DNA of 64,000 nucleotides. It comes from Icerya purchasi. Lineage: Eukaryota; Arthropoda; Insecta; Hemiptera; Monophlebidae. Position numbers and translations under genes: made by a program. A model generated the notes under the pieces. That model did not search any database. It saw only the letters and a program-made list of their open reading frames with translations, and was not told where the DNA came from. The DNA is taken from NCBI GenBank assembly GCA_039619475.1, contig CM077115.1, forward strand, positions 395,532,557 through 395,596,556, written 5' to 3'. Position 1 is the first letter of the stretch, and each line of letters opens with the position of its first letter. Of the stretch, positions 26,017 through 38,037 are shown piece after piece.

Positions 26017-28180
26017 TAATAAAGTATCAGTCTTACGCTGTGAGTAATAATGTGAAGTGCTTAATAGCTAGAAATAAGTGAAATTTTTATTTTTATTTGC
26101 ACTTTTTTATCAGTCTTTTCCATCTTAAAGTTCTCTCTATATATGTACGACAAAATTATCGCAAGTAACTTTTTCCTTAAATTTTTTTTCGCAAACTTTC
26201 TACAAGTCCAGATCTATCCAAGTATCAAATTATCCCCTCTGTTTTCGAGATATTAAGCGTTTCAACAACAACGCACTCGAATTACGCAGTAAAAGGATTT
26301 TTTTTGGCTAAATTTTCTCCGGGGGTCTGTTAGGTGCCAATTTTCAAGAAAAATTTGCCTCGCCGTTTTCAAGATCCTTGCAAGAATGCAGATAAAATTA
26401 AGTTAAATAAAATCCTTCCAAAGAAAATAAGAAAAGAAGAAATCTTAACTAAATAGTAGCGAGTTTATTGACATTTTAATTATTTGCGGCAACGCCATCG
26501 AAGCGAACACGAGTATCAAAACGTATATATTATAAACAATTTCTTTCCGTTCAATCATCACGAATGCAGTCGCTTTTTAAAACACCAGTCGTTTTATCAT
26601 TAAATGAGAATAAAAGTTTGAACAGTTGCTTCTCTCAAAGCGCAACTTATTAGATGTTTTTTTTTTTTTTGACGTAGTGAAAGAACAATGCAATTTATTT
26701 CTCCTTTTTATTTGTTCCTTTTGTAAAATTCCCCGGACAAATGACAAAAATGGAAATGGTCGAGAAGAGTGAGGGGAGAAAACTGGCTGCTGACGTTTCT
26801 CGAAAAGCATTTCTAAAGGTTCTACGAAATGCCTTCTCTGTCGTAGTTTGCTTCGTTTTGTTTAAGACCGGTGTGTAATTTAAAAAAAATAATCTATATC
26901 TTTTCGCTTTAGAATCGCATAAAAACACGCGTAAAAGTGTAAAAAAGTTGACGCTAAAATGTCAATAATTAATATTTGAACTGATAAAAATATGGCATTA
27001 CAACGGTGTTTTTGAGTTATATTTTTGATTGTTTAGAGACACAGTCCGTACTGCTTTTCTAACAGCGGTCCGGTACCGATAGAATGTTACGTATTTTCTC
27101 GACATTTAATGACACGAGTCGAGGTTGTAGTTTGCAAAATGTAAAGAATTATACCAATTATTGCCAATCAGATATATTAATGGAAAGTATTAAAAACCAG
27201 TCTGAAAATGTAATCCGTCGACACCGATCTAATTGGCAGCATTCTATAAGATTACTTTTTGTCTTAATTAAAATACAAAATCGTTTTCCACTGGCGTTCT
27301 TTCGATTGTGTCTATATTGTCACGTTTAACCAATTTAAAAAACGGTCTGCCCGTTTTTGTTTTTATTTTCTCAGCTAGCTATCAAAAACTACCTTCCAAC
27401 TGTGATATAATCGGAGTTTAAACTCTGATAATTCTTGCGATATTTCAAAAATATCTTCGTAGAACTTCACAAGCTGCTCAATGCCCTAATATTAAGGAAA
27501 GACACGTGCTGACAAGTAGTCCTGGTTCAGTTTTTTATGTAAGTAAATTCGTTTGCAGCCTATTGATTTGAAATTCGCAATATGTAATCATTTAATATTT
27601 CCGGAGTTTTGATAGAGGTCGGGGAATTGTGCTGCGAAAGGTATTTAACAAGATGATGTCCGAAAGCTAAGATTTTCCAAAACGTGATTAATTCAGGTGT
27701 TTTTTCAAAAAAACCCAATATAAACTGGTGTTACAGTGAACGATGGATATGTAGATATTTTTAAGTGCCGTAGAAGAGATTCAGAAGAAAAAGATGACGA
27801 CACATAATTCATTAAAAAAGGTTGCAAAGAATTTTTCAGAATAGAGTTTTCTTTGATAAAGTGCTTATCTGTGCATTTGCAGAATATATATCGAGGAGAT
27901 CATTAATTTTATCTTCCTGTTATCCATATTTATCTCTATTATTCGTATTATTCTTATAAATTATTACCCCCCCCCCCCGCAACAAATAGATTCACTTTCG
28001 TTTCCTTTAGCCGGTTTTTTTCTTTTCCTTTGCTAAATTAACTAAATGGCCGACGTGTCCGACGGAGAAGGTAAACATCGATAATGGAAGACACTAAGTG
28101 AATATGCAAAAAAAAGAAAAAAAAAAGATTTTAGAAAGGGGTAGTACAGTGGAAAGGAATTTAAACAACTTCAAAGTAGC
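23971..28180. other. AT-rich stretch, no gene seen
   Basis: Includes an AT-rich microsatellite at about 25976-26012 and a 12-base C tract at 27967-27978. Short frames have no domain signatures. No transposon protein remnant was recognised. Confidence 0.5.
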
Positions 28181-28189
28181 AAAAGATTC

Positions 28190-28540
28190 AGCGGAGAATA
28201 GGGAACGAAAAAAAGGCTGATCCAACACAGCCATTAGATTTAGAGCCATCAGTAAAGCAGTATAATTTCGCGAAAGATGTGTTAATAGAGGAGGTGAAAA
28301 ATAGATATAAGAAAATTTTGAATAATGTAGATTCAGACTGATATCTGGAAATTGAAAAAGCCATGGAGGAAGGTTTGTGTAAACTGGAGAAAGAGAATAA
28401 ATTTGTTAAATTGAGAAAAAAGGGACTCGAAATTATTTTCAGTGTCGGTAATGCAGTAGGAGCGCGTATAAAAGTTTCTACTTTGATTAGGATAAGTATA
28501 GAGAAGTTCATTTTTTGTAAGGTTTGGATTGACAAGAGTA
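28190..28540 (-). mobile_element. LINE ORF2 linker and RNase H start (relic)
   Basis: A minus-strand frame of 115 codons ends with KLYCFTDGSKSNGCVGSA at about 28210-28268. This is the YTDGSK motif carrying the first catalytic Asp of the RNase H domain in jockey/I/R1-type LINEs. The preceding residues (PLSI-like, Phe/Leu/Ser-rich, with RAPTALP) match the usual linker between the reverse transcriptase thumb and RNase H. The rest of RNase H, with the NEAAD region, is absent downstream, so the domain is truncated. It lies in the expected order downstream of the RT remnant at 28.7-29.5 kb and is probably from the same insertion. Confidence 0.7.
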
Positions 28541-28699
28541 AAGAAGTAAGTTAGATTTCAGGAAAGTATCCGAATTCACTACTGAAACTGGCAGAAGGAC
28601 TAGTTTCGATGACTAATCGAATCGCGGAATGTTAGAAGAGATAAAGAGGCCTGGAGAGCAGCAGAACAGAACGCTTGGCAGCCGTATCTGGAACAGATT

Positions 28700-29520
28700 A
28701 ATGACGTGACATAACGATAATCACATTCTTCGATCGCCTCAGTTACGTCTGTTATCAATCTTCTTTAACGCAGACAGAACTTCAACGTACGTTTATACTA
28801 CGTTTTGGAATAGTTTGCAGTCGAGTGTTATACCAAGACAGCGCGCTGTCTGTTGTAAATGTAATTTTAGACCACTGAGAAAAACTTCAGAGGAATAGGT
28901 TCTATTGGTAGACCGGTGGAAATCCGCACATGCTTTTTTCTCCCGCTGAAAAATTTTAAGACCGTTGCGGAAACCCGATCCGGGTTTTTGCTTACTCTGG
29001 TTGTTGAAGAAAATTCGAATGCATTAAATGCTGAACCGTACAGGAGATCGAACGACATTAATAATAACCGGTAGGTTACGCTAAGAACACATGCTTGCGG
29101 TGGTATAGCGTTCTCTATATACGACTGCTGTAAAAAGATACCTGAACCGTACTTTGATTTGTCTGTTTTTGATGAGAAACGTTGGACAAGACTGGCCATG
29201 CGGCCACGCGTTAAAGTAAACTATAGTAAGAGCTTGAAATCTCTATATTCACAGTATCATAGACTTTTCGCAGATCGAAGAAGACAGCAAATGCCTATTT
29301 GTGAGCACATGGCCTGTGAGATGCGAAGAGTAAATATATCGTTCATTTGAAGGGGTCAGATCAACTTTTTTTCATCTATTTCTTCTAATAGTTTACCAAT
29401 AGTACTTGTTGAAGCAATAGGACGATCGCTAGCAGATTTCTGCTCATTTTCGTCTCATTTGTTTTGTTTTTTTTTTGTTCTGAAGGAAGTCACCTGCCAA
29501 GGCCATTAACTCAGCGATTT
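28700..29520 (-). mobile_element. Decayed jockey-like LINE reverse transcriptase
   Basis: Read on the minus strand, the order is: DRPIASTSTIGKLLEE (about 29437-29390), the fingers motif usually seen as YRPIALTS-GKLLE; ISQAMCSQIG; then after a frameshift AVFFDLRKVYDTV (about 29295-29251), RT motif A with its catalytic Asp; RFSSK...PQACVLSVTY, the VPQGSVLS-type motif B region; and LGITLDCKLFQNVV with VEVLSALKK (about 28845-28745), the thumb region. Stops and frameshifts separate the blocks and the YxDD box is not clearly recognisable, so the enzyme is dead. The linker and RNase H piece follows at 28.2-28.5 kb in the same orientation. Confidence 0.75.
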
Positions 29521-30929
29521 AACATTGGAACCATTACGGCTATTTTTTAATTTTGTAAGAAACATTTCCCGATTCAACACCTGACGAATAGTTGCGGATG
29601 TAGAAGGCAGTGTTCTAGTTCGCATAGTAATATTGGACCGTTGTAATTTTTCTCTGTAATAAATTTTTCACAGTAGTTGGAATTACAGGATGTGGTAAAA
29701 AAGGATGGAAAGCCAACAAATCGGCCATATCTTCGTTCATGTCAGTAACGCGGAGAATCATTTTCAATGATACTTTCTACATAATGTTTTCCATTGACCA
29801 ACGAATTTACTTCCAAACAGTGAAAATCGGTGTGTGTACTGGTTGATGGATGAAGTGAAATCCTGAGAAAATTCAAAAATTGATTACTAAACGAATCAGT
29901 AAAACCGTTACAGTTGTTTGGAACAGCGTTTTGTTTTTCAGCTTTCTATTTAGTAAGGATAAAAAATGAATTTGAACATTATTCAATGCGAATCGGTGAA
30001 TTTTAATATTTTTACTTCGCGGCAGCACAGATTTTACCCAGTCAACTTAAATGGAAAAGAGCAACTTACAAAAAATCGTACTAGCAGCTACGAGTAATCA
30101 GACGTAATAAAATCTGGCCTGATGTAAAATCGAAAAGATCAGGACTCGGACTAAAACGGAACCGAAAATCCGGCCTAATGCGTAGAAAAGAAGAATAAAA
30201 AGGAACAATTAAACATTTTAAAATAACTCGTATTTATTTTTTTTTTTTTTTCGAAACAAAACTTTTATTTTTTAAAATATTCTTTTCCCGCAAAAAGTCA
30301 AGTATCCAAATAATGTTTTCGGTTAATTTTAAATACGAATTAAGAAGAATATTTAGCTAACGTAAATGTTGATTACAAGCGAATATTGTTCAAGTATTCA
30401 CTTTTGAATGATACTCTAGACATGAAAACAATGTAGAGAAATTTTTCTGAATAAATTTTTAGATATGCTCATTCATCGAGTACGTAAAAAATGAAATTTT
30501 TCAAATCCCGAATAGATTTCAAAGAAAAAAAGGCGAAAGAAATTCACCGGTACATCTAGCTCAGAAACAAAACTTCAGATATATGCTAATAATGTTCAAC
30601 TTCACTTTGAACGACCCCTATCTCGGAGGAGGGAGATATGAAGGTCGATTTTAATGCAACATCAGCGAAATTAACACGGTGGACAGATGCTGTGGTCTGA
30701 TTGCAACTAGGAAAAAAATGGAAGAAACCGGAAAAAAACCAACTTGGAAGAGTCCCTTATTCAATTTCAAGCAGAAGCTGGTGTTAGGTTTATCGACGCT
30801 GGAAATGCACATAAACGTCGAAGGGTGCCGGGGCAACGTCTGATCGCACACACCTATCATCGTCAAGTTTATGTGACGAAGTTATCGCTGGAACTCGGCG
30901 AAGGTTGTATAAATTTTTTATTGTAGCCG
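29521..30929. other. Probable LINE 5' flank, then unassigned AT-rich DNA
   Basis: The first few hundred bases may be upstream ORF2 of the minus-strand LINE, but no motif is clear. Beyond about 29.95 kb only A/T tracts (30238-30252) and chance frames are seen. Confidence 0.35.
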
Positions 30930-31130
30930 CTGGGACAGTTAAATACACGTGCGTCATTCGGTGTAATTATTTCTCTGGCCAATTGCAGTCGGTCCGGAAT
31001 TTTCTAATGAGGCCTTTTAACGGCGCTGCTGATTAAGCGCCGGCCGGGCTGCGGCGATTGTAAAATTCCGGGCGCGCTAATCCGTCCGTACGTATTCGGA
31101 ACACGCGTTGTCTACGTTTAAAATTTGAAA
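30930..31130. promoter_or_regulatory. Possible regulatory block
   Basis: A sharply GC-richer, complex sequence contains TGTAATTATTT, CTAATGAGG, GCTGATTAAGCGCCGGCCGG and GCGCTAATCC, that is, several homeobox-like TAAT/ATTA cores within a GC-rich frame. Stops interrupt all frames. Regulatory function is inferred from composition only. Confidence 0.2.
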
Positions 31131-31620
31131 GTTTCCCATTTTATAGCGGAACCCGTTCGCAGCAAAATTGAAAAATTCCCGACGAAAGAAAAACTCGCGG
31201 AGAACGGTTAAACGTAATTGTCGAAGAGCCGGTTTCGGATAATTCACTCTTTCCGTTTCTCCAGACATTGTACCTTTCCGGAACGGAATGAGGAATTTCA
31301 CCCCGTTCATCGTCTCTGGCTCCTTTCACGTTAATTCCGTTACAATTTCGATCCCTCTGCGCTCGTTTATCTTTAATTTTTCCTTTCCCCTAGTTCGTCT
31401 TTAATCCACATTTTGCGAGTGCCGTTTGCGACTTGCACGTTTCTTAAAGAGTTTAAAAATCAGACGAAAACAATTAGGCGCTTTTTCAAAGAACTAGTAA
31501 TGGAAATGAAATTAAAGAAATTTTTAGTAAAATAAACGAAAAAAAACCAAAAAAACCCAGCAAAAATTCCGCTACTTTACAAGTGCTGGATCTGGGATAG
31601 TACTGGCAAATATTAATGAC
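31131..31620. other. No gene seen
   Basis: A 77-codon minus-strand frame overlaps the end of the preceding block but has no domain. The remainder is ordinary AT-rich sequence. Confidence 0.5.
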
Positions 31621-31622
31621 GA

Positions 31623-31907
31623 TTTTTTTTTTTTTTTTTTGTAAAAATAAATCCCATATAACCTTGATCGGGATATCATTGTAAAGTTAAGATTCACGCC
31701 AAACCTAAAGGATCTGATGAGGAGAATACTGCGGCCAGTTCCTTTCTACTTTTGGATTATCTGCCTTTACTTTATAATTCTTTGGTATAACCAATATATT
31801 ATATTGAGTGTAAACCACTGGGACAGCGATTTGGATCCGGAACGAGACAAGCCTCGATAACCTATGACACTTCTGATTTGGTAGCCAAGTCTTAACCACT
31901 AGGTTAT
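31623..31907 (-). mobile_element. tRNA-like SINE, copy 1
   Basis: On the minus strand the element begins near CCTAGTGGTTAAGACTTGGC, which resembles an RNA polymerase III A box in tRNA context. The matching B-box position reads GGATCCAAATC. A body of about 190 bp follows, and the element ends in an 18-base A tail (T tract at 31623-31640 on the plus strand). It aligns almost throughout with copy 2 at 36.2 kb, including about 85 bp (31710-31797) identical except for a 3-base indel. A tRNA-like head, an unrelated body and an A-rich tail are the hallmarks of a SINE. Target-site duplications are not obvious. Confidence 0.7.
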
Positions 31908-31909
31908 GT

Positions 31910-34879
31910 AGGTTATTAAAATTCTACTTTTTCGCGTTCGTTGACGATCATTTTAGAACTAGGAGAATCAGATAATCAGATAATAGAAAGGAGAATTGGA
32001 ACATGTTCTATAAGCAGCACAGAAATTCTTTAGTAAAAGAGGCGCGTTAGAGTGAACATTAATGGAAGAGCACTTAAGAAATTTCGTACCTACTGATAAT
32101 AGAATACGAAAAATCCAAATTCAAAGCTTACCTTATTATGACTTTGCGCTGATACCGAGGTTTTTAATCTATCAGCATAGACTCAGTACGTTTAATAAAA
32201 TTTTGCAAAAAATTTCCGATATATTTTCTTAACTAAATCTATATTGTTCGTAAATTAGTTTTTATCGTTCAAAATATCACGTTATCGGAGGCATTTTTTC
32301 TGATATCTCGGAATATCATTTTTTTTTTTTTTTGTTTAAATGATCAAACAAAAACTCGTTCAAAAAAATTTACCAGACAGTTCAAAAGCAGGGCAATTTA
32401 GAACAATGGTTTAACTGATAAGCGTATAAGCGTAATTTCTTTTTCGCCAGTTTATAATTTGCACGTAATTCTAAAAATATGTGACTTTCTAAGAAAGTCG
32501 CGTAGGACGTTTTGTTTTTTCTTTACGTGTCCTATTGTAGCAGTCAGATTGACCAAAGTTACCTGTCCGCTTCACCGGAAGAGAGTTATGTACCGTACCA
32601 TACCACTGTTGCTGCTGGAAGAAATTCAACGGAACGACCAGGACAGTATGAAGATAATACAGAAGGCATATTGCTACGCGCTGATTGCACAACTAGAATA
32701 TAAGGTTTTGCCCCCGCGACATATCTGCATGGAAAACCCACATTGCACCGATATCATATACATTTTTTGAACGGATCTTTCTTACTAGCGAGTGAACGGA
32801 AACGTCAATTCGATCATCTTTGTACAAGAACCGTATTCATACAAAGAAAAAAATAGTTATTAGTTACGAAGGCCTGGCAGTGCGGGTGGTGTTGGAAGGA
32901 ACAGTAATGCAGCTATAAAAAAAAACAAAAAAAAAAAAAACAAAAAAAAAACCGTAGAAAGTAGCTCGGGAATGTTGAGAAGATGCCTATGAGCCGAGCG
33001 CCGTTTATCGATAATTACGAGAAACGCTTTCAGTGTGTACCGTTAACAGAATAGTTTACCGTGGCCATATTGAATAAACGGAGTTGACCTTCCAAGACAG
33101 CAGAAAAATTTGACGATTTGTTGTAGCAGTCGTCTGAAATGGCAGCAAGCCCGGGAGCGCGCAGACTACGAAGAGCCGGAAAGAAATCTAGCTACACTTC
33201 TTAATTGAAAGGTTAATTAAGCCAATTGAGGCACATAATAGAACATCTTCCCAACTTGATTGCGTTGTGTCCACTCCGTTCATCCTCAGCCCTTCTCGAA
33301 TGCTATTTTCTATTCTCCGCACAGGCCACAGATCCTAAACGGAATTTCAACCGGTTCGTAACATCAATTGGGCGGCAAGAATTTCTCGCTTTTCGCTATC
33401 GTTTTCCTGCGATGGATTTTACAAACGTTTTAGAGGAAATTTCGTGAAATCGTGTGTTGTGTTAGCTACAATCTCGGTGCGCTGGACCGAGTTAACGAGC
33501 GAAATCGATTAATATTCGATGTTTTAAGCGATGATGAAAATGTTTCTTTTCGGTATTCAAATTTCCTGTTCACCTATTTCTGGCGCGCCATTTCGCGTAA
33601 TTCTCGATATGTTTTTCTCGTATATGCCATCGCATCCGATTAACATATATATATATATACCCTCAACGTATACGTAGGCTAATCCAGAAATTCACTTAAG
33701 AACCACCATTAGTCCGAACCGAAACCGGGAAATGCCGTGTAGAAAGGGCAGCTGTTTAGTTTTATAAATACATCCATATTACATATATATATATATATAT
33801 ATATGAATATGAATATTCGAGTGTGCGGCAAAAAGGAAAAAACATCGATTTTTCTGGCCTACCGCGAGTCGCCGCAAATTCGTTTCACAATTGGCTATCG
33901 ACACGCACACGTACCCGAGGCAGATACCATTCGCGATCGGCCACGGGTATATACGGAAAAACCAGTTCTGCGAAGAGGTTGTTAGAGGGGAGTAACTGCC
34001 ATTTGTCTTGCAGCGATGCTCGTAAATATTATCGAGTCACAGCAAAGATTTAATAATTCGACTAGAGAAGACCTTAAATCAGACATAACAATCTATTAAT
34101 GCACTGTTGCTAATTTCGTACAAGCGACAAAATGGCATGAGAAAATATTTTTATCCGGACTGGCAGCAGCCAACTAACAATATTCGGTTATTGTTGAAAT
34201 ATTTCGGCACTTCTTTTCCCTATTAATAATAGCAAACCTATCTCGCTGCTTCCCTTTTCTCATTCGTAGAAGCCTTCCGCGGCAAACCGTTAATTTCATT
34301 TCGGTACCGTGTTTTCGCGCTTAAAATGCTGCAATGTCTGTTGCTATCAGTGCAGCCTTCCCGATTCTGAAAAAACAAAAAAAGAAAAAGTTAAAAAAGG
34401 TCAATTCAAAATCCGCCCATAAGGTTATCGGCGTTTATGTGTACGTGGAATTCAAGACAGCTTGAGCTTACAGTGGAAACGAAGATAGTGCAATAGATAT
34501 GATTAATCATTCCAGTCAGTGTATAGGTTACTCTTATTTACCCCCTGACTTCACAAAACTTTTAGACTTTTGTGTTTTACCCGAAAATCAGCTAAGATAC
34601 TTTCGTTAATTAAGTAATAACTTTTTTTTTTTTTTTTCGTTTTCAAGTTGTTTTGTCGCAACTCGAGATTTCATACGGGCAATTTAATGTTCTGCATAAA
34701 GTGTTCCTCCCGGAATCTGAGACTGGACCTATTTAAAAATCGGATTTTCATCTCCTTCTCGAAACGGCGTACAAATAAATACTAGAGCCACATTCGGAAT
34801 TTGAATTGGCCAGTGTAAATTTTTGCTGCTTTTTTTTTTCACTCGTGAATTCGACTTTTATTAATTGAACGGTTTGTAA
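31910..34879. other. AT-rich stretch, no gene seen
   Basis: Includes short AT repeats at 33647-33658 and 33785-33803, A tracts near 32915-32950 and a T tract at 34621-34637. Overlapping frames at 32459-32770 and 33803-34053 lack known domains. Confidence 0.5.
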
Positions 34880-36110
34880 ACGGGACACGCGAGCCGTTTA
34901 GCCGTTTAGCCGTTTAGCCGTTTGCCGGAGACCGTCGACCGAAACAAGTCTATAGTTGCGAGCGACATGATAACGGGCGGACACGGTCATTGTCGGTGTC
35001 GTTATTACGAGCAGGTCGTATGCAGTTGGTTGAAACCTAAACAAGCTATAAAACGTTTTTATAGATATAAAATACGGCCGTAAAAGATAATCTGGGTCCG
35101 CCAGCCGCACCGTCACTCCCGCGCGCCAATTGTCGATCTACAATCGCCAATCTGTCCTCCTTTCATATCGCTTATCGTTCGTCGTCCTATTCGCTGTTCT
35201 TATCAGTGTCTCCGTTCTCACTTTTGCTTCTTCTTCCGCGTGCTTTCTGTCCGCCGAAACGCACTTCCGCTGCCGCGATGACTGTGTCAGTCCTGTCTTT
35301 ACTCTGTACCCGTTCTTTCGCGGCTTCTTCCGGTCTATTTTACGTCCGGTTCTCGCGTGTCCTTCGCCCAACAATAATAAAACCGCCCTATTAAAGGTTA
35401 ACGACCTCGTAAATAAAATTTTTCGGCGCATCCGCTTCGACCTTGACCTTTATCGTCCGACTCGGCGCATTGACTGCGACCCCGAGATCGACGACGCAAG
35501 AACGAACTGCGCTCAGTTCCTAATTCCGGAGCCACTACCCTCCTGATCATCAACGGGGGGTGGACGGGGGGGGGGGCTCTACATCTTCCGGCACTAACGG
35601 CATCCGACAAGTTGCGCGGGGCGAAGTGCGCTCCGCTGCCTAACGATAAAATCACCAATCGACATTCTAAAATGTGTCCCGTTTTCGCTTTCGCTATCGC
35701 GTTAACCTTTCCGTCGAAATACCGCAATATTTCATACGTTAATACATCGTTCATCGCGTTAGGACGCGTTCGACGTAGAGGGGTCGCTTTTGCGTTCGCA
35801 AATCAGATCGAAAGCAATCAAGAGGAAATTAGGTTCGAGCAGCAGAATCGCCTGAGAATCCGACACTTTACGTATGCGGGCCCGGCAAAGTTGGTAATCG
35901 AGCTGGGTTTGTAGTAGTCCCTATGAGTGGGAGCGAAAAAATCGAAACCGTTCCGTAAATACTCTTCATTCTAATCTCCCACGGTGCGCTTCGCTCCAGT
36001 TTTTTGCATAATCTTCGACACCTTAGCCGGTGGCCGATATTACTATGTTGAACGAATTGTCTTTCAGAGCGAGACGGCCCAATCGAGAACCCCTTTCTGG
36101 AAGGTCGGAG
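34880..36110. other. GC- and CpG-richer patch with chance frames
   Basis: GC rises over about 1.2 kb. Long frames on both strands overlap (138 codons plus at 35130-35546, 97 and 118 codons minus), so none is convincing. The 138-codon frame has a hydrophobic segment near residues 12-35 that could mimic a signal peptide, but it starts upstream of an 11-base G tract and has no recognisable domain. The patch could include an unrecognised exon or promoter. Confidence 0.25.
34893..34923. repeat. Four tandem copies of GCCGTTTA
   Basis: Three full 8-base units and a fourth missing its last base, followed by GCCGG. It lies at the left edge of the GC-richer patch. Confidence 0.9.
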
Positions 36111-36221
36111 GCCGCTGTGAAAGCGCGGTTAATTATATAATAAAATTGTCGCTATTTTAAATTATTGCTAATAAGTCCCAATTTGAGTTTCGTTTTTTAA
36201 AAAATTACGCGTTCTCGTATA

Positions 36222-36505
36222 TAAAGTAAAAGTAAAGTAAGTCTCCCATATAATCTTGATAAAGGGTATCATTGTGAAGTGAAGGTTCACACCAAACCTA
36301 AAGGATCTGATGAGAATACTGCGGCCAGTTCCTTTCTACTTTTGGATTATCTGCCTTTACTTTATAATTCTTTGGTATAACCAATATTCAATGTCAGGTA
36401 TTAGGTATAAACCACTAGGACAGCGATTTGAATCCGGAACGAGACAAGTCTCGATAACCTATGACACCTCTGATTTGGTAGACAAACACCTTAACCACCT
36501 ACTAA
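36222..36505 (-). mobile_element. tRNA-like SINE, copy 2
   Basis: Same family and orientation as the copy at 31.6 kb. On the minus strand it starts near GTGGTTAAGGTGTTTGTC (A-box-like), has GGATTCAAATC at the B-box position, and continues through the conserved body. It ends not in pure A but in short ACTTT repeats (AAAGTAAAAGTAAAGTAAG on the plus strand at 36224-36242). The differing tails suggest slippage or a tail change after insertion. The plus-strand 74-codon frame across it is an artefact. Confidence 0.7.
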
Positions 36506-36609
36506 ATCTGAAGGGGGATTTTATTCTCTCATAGGTATGACTACTAAGAAAGTGCACATACAAGGTACACTAACGTTTCTTGATATCTGATCGGTACTGG
36601 ACAAAAGGC

Positions 36610-37035
36610 TAAACACTTTAATAATCATATCAATCATACCATTGTTAAAACTGATCGCGCTATCTACTTTATTTATGCCCCCCCTCCCCACCGTTGAATA
36701 TCGTTTTTAAATACTCATAACAAATTAGTTCTACTCAAAGCACTTGTTAGACCAATTTTAACGTACGCATCACCTGTGTGGTCGTCTCAATAATTAGACC
36801 ACATTCGAAACAACTACACAGCTTATACGTTTTAGGTGTGCACTAAACGCATACCGCTAAACCAGAACTTTTGCGAGGCACAATGCTCTTAAACTGCCGT
36901 ATCTTCGTAATTATATATTTTCTTCAACAAAGAGATTTTTTGAAAACTGCTTAATAGGCGGTCTGCTATTAATCATGTCGGAAATTACGATTGCAGACAA
37001 TTGTAACTTAAGTACTGTAATCCCTTGTAATCTTC
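36610..37035 (+). mobile_element. Jockey-like LINE fragment, RT thumb region
   Basis: The plus-strand translation contains ALVRPILTYASPVW (about 36745-36785), the conserved RPILTYA-PVW motif that follows the RT palm in jockey-type LINEs. After a stop and a frameshift come RFRCALNAYR and HNALKLPYLRNYIF, matching the next conserved stretch (K-LR-I-NAPRY...L...). Multiple stops show it is dead. It starts just after the SINE copy at 36.2-36.5 kb. No clear 3' tail is present, although T-rich sequence follows at 37051. Confidence 0.65.
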
Positions 37036-37983
37036 GTAAACCAATTTTTCCTTTTTTTTTTTTTCTTTTCGGTTTCTTAAATACCAATCTATTTTGAAAC
37101 TAATCATTATGGTTACTCACGGGCTCTCCTTTTTTTCAATTTTTTCTGTACAGCTTGTGACGTTCGCTAAGCTACATTCTGTAATAATTAAAACTCTCTT
37201 TCTTACGGTTACATCGTGCGAAAAGACAATTAATACGCTAGTCTAATTAATAAAGTTCTAACTTACTTCGTAATTTGTGCAAATATATTATACTCTCGTT
37301 AAATTTTTTTATTATCGTCATCACTTTTTTTTTTTTTTTTTTTTTTTTTAGTTCAACATTATATGAGAGCGATCTCTATCGATTGTTTTCTTAAATCAGA
37401 TTGCGAAGTTGGCTTTCAAAAACTAGTTTTCCGCGCTCGCCTTTTGAATGAATAGCCCCATTCGCCACTGTTTGATATATAAAATTACTTGTTTCCTTTG
37501 GAATCATAAGTCTCTTTTATCGTTGATAAAAACGTGCCTTTTTGTAACCGATACAAATTTAAAAGTTCATTACCAGAACCATGGTTTTAAAAGTTAATGC
37601 TCGTTAATAATCCGACTTCACTTCCAAGTTGAGCCAATTGATGTATTTTCCGAAAAATCTATTACGGAGACCTCATTTCGAAATAAAACACTATTATCTA
37701 TTAAATTTAAGTATTCAAAATTCGAGCACATCCAAAACCCAGTGGAACAGATATGCTTAAAAAACTACTTCATCGTGTCATTTATTAATCAGAAAAAAGT
37801 ATTCAGATCAAATCAACTAAAGTTTTTGTTCATAACACAAAATTACAATACTTATGTACTAAGATAAATCAAACAAATAAAAAAGATAATAAATTGTTTA
37901 ATAAGACACGTAATTTATGCACATAAAGAGCTAATATATTTTCTCTGAATAAAGAAAAATATAGCAAATTGTTTACAAAACCG

Positions 37984-37985
<2 letters not shown>
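37036..37985. other. AT-rich stretch, no gene seen
   Basis: Contains a 23-base T tract at about 37327-37349 and otherwise ordinary AT-rich DNA with no sizeable frame. Confidence 0.55.

Positions 37986-38036
<51 letters not shown>
37986..38036. repeat. (TA)25 microsatellite
   Basis: Uninterrupted TA repeat of about 50 bp. Read on the minus strand it directly follows two stem-loops, as a simple-repeat tail of a retroposon would. Confidence 0.95.

Positions 38037-38037
<1 letters not shown>

Noticed and set aside
31800..31907. Genuine tRNA gene at the SINE head
   Set aside because: Box-like motifs are present but the acceptor stem does not close and the same sequence recurs as a dispersed repeat.
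35130..35546. 138-codon plus-strand frame with a hydrophobic N-terminal segment
   Set aside because: Considered as a secreted protein, but two minus-strand frames are open over the same bases and there is no cysteine framework or family match.
31705..36534. Frames across both SINE copies
   Set aside because: They arise on either strand of a non-coding SINE and differ between the two copies.
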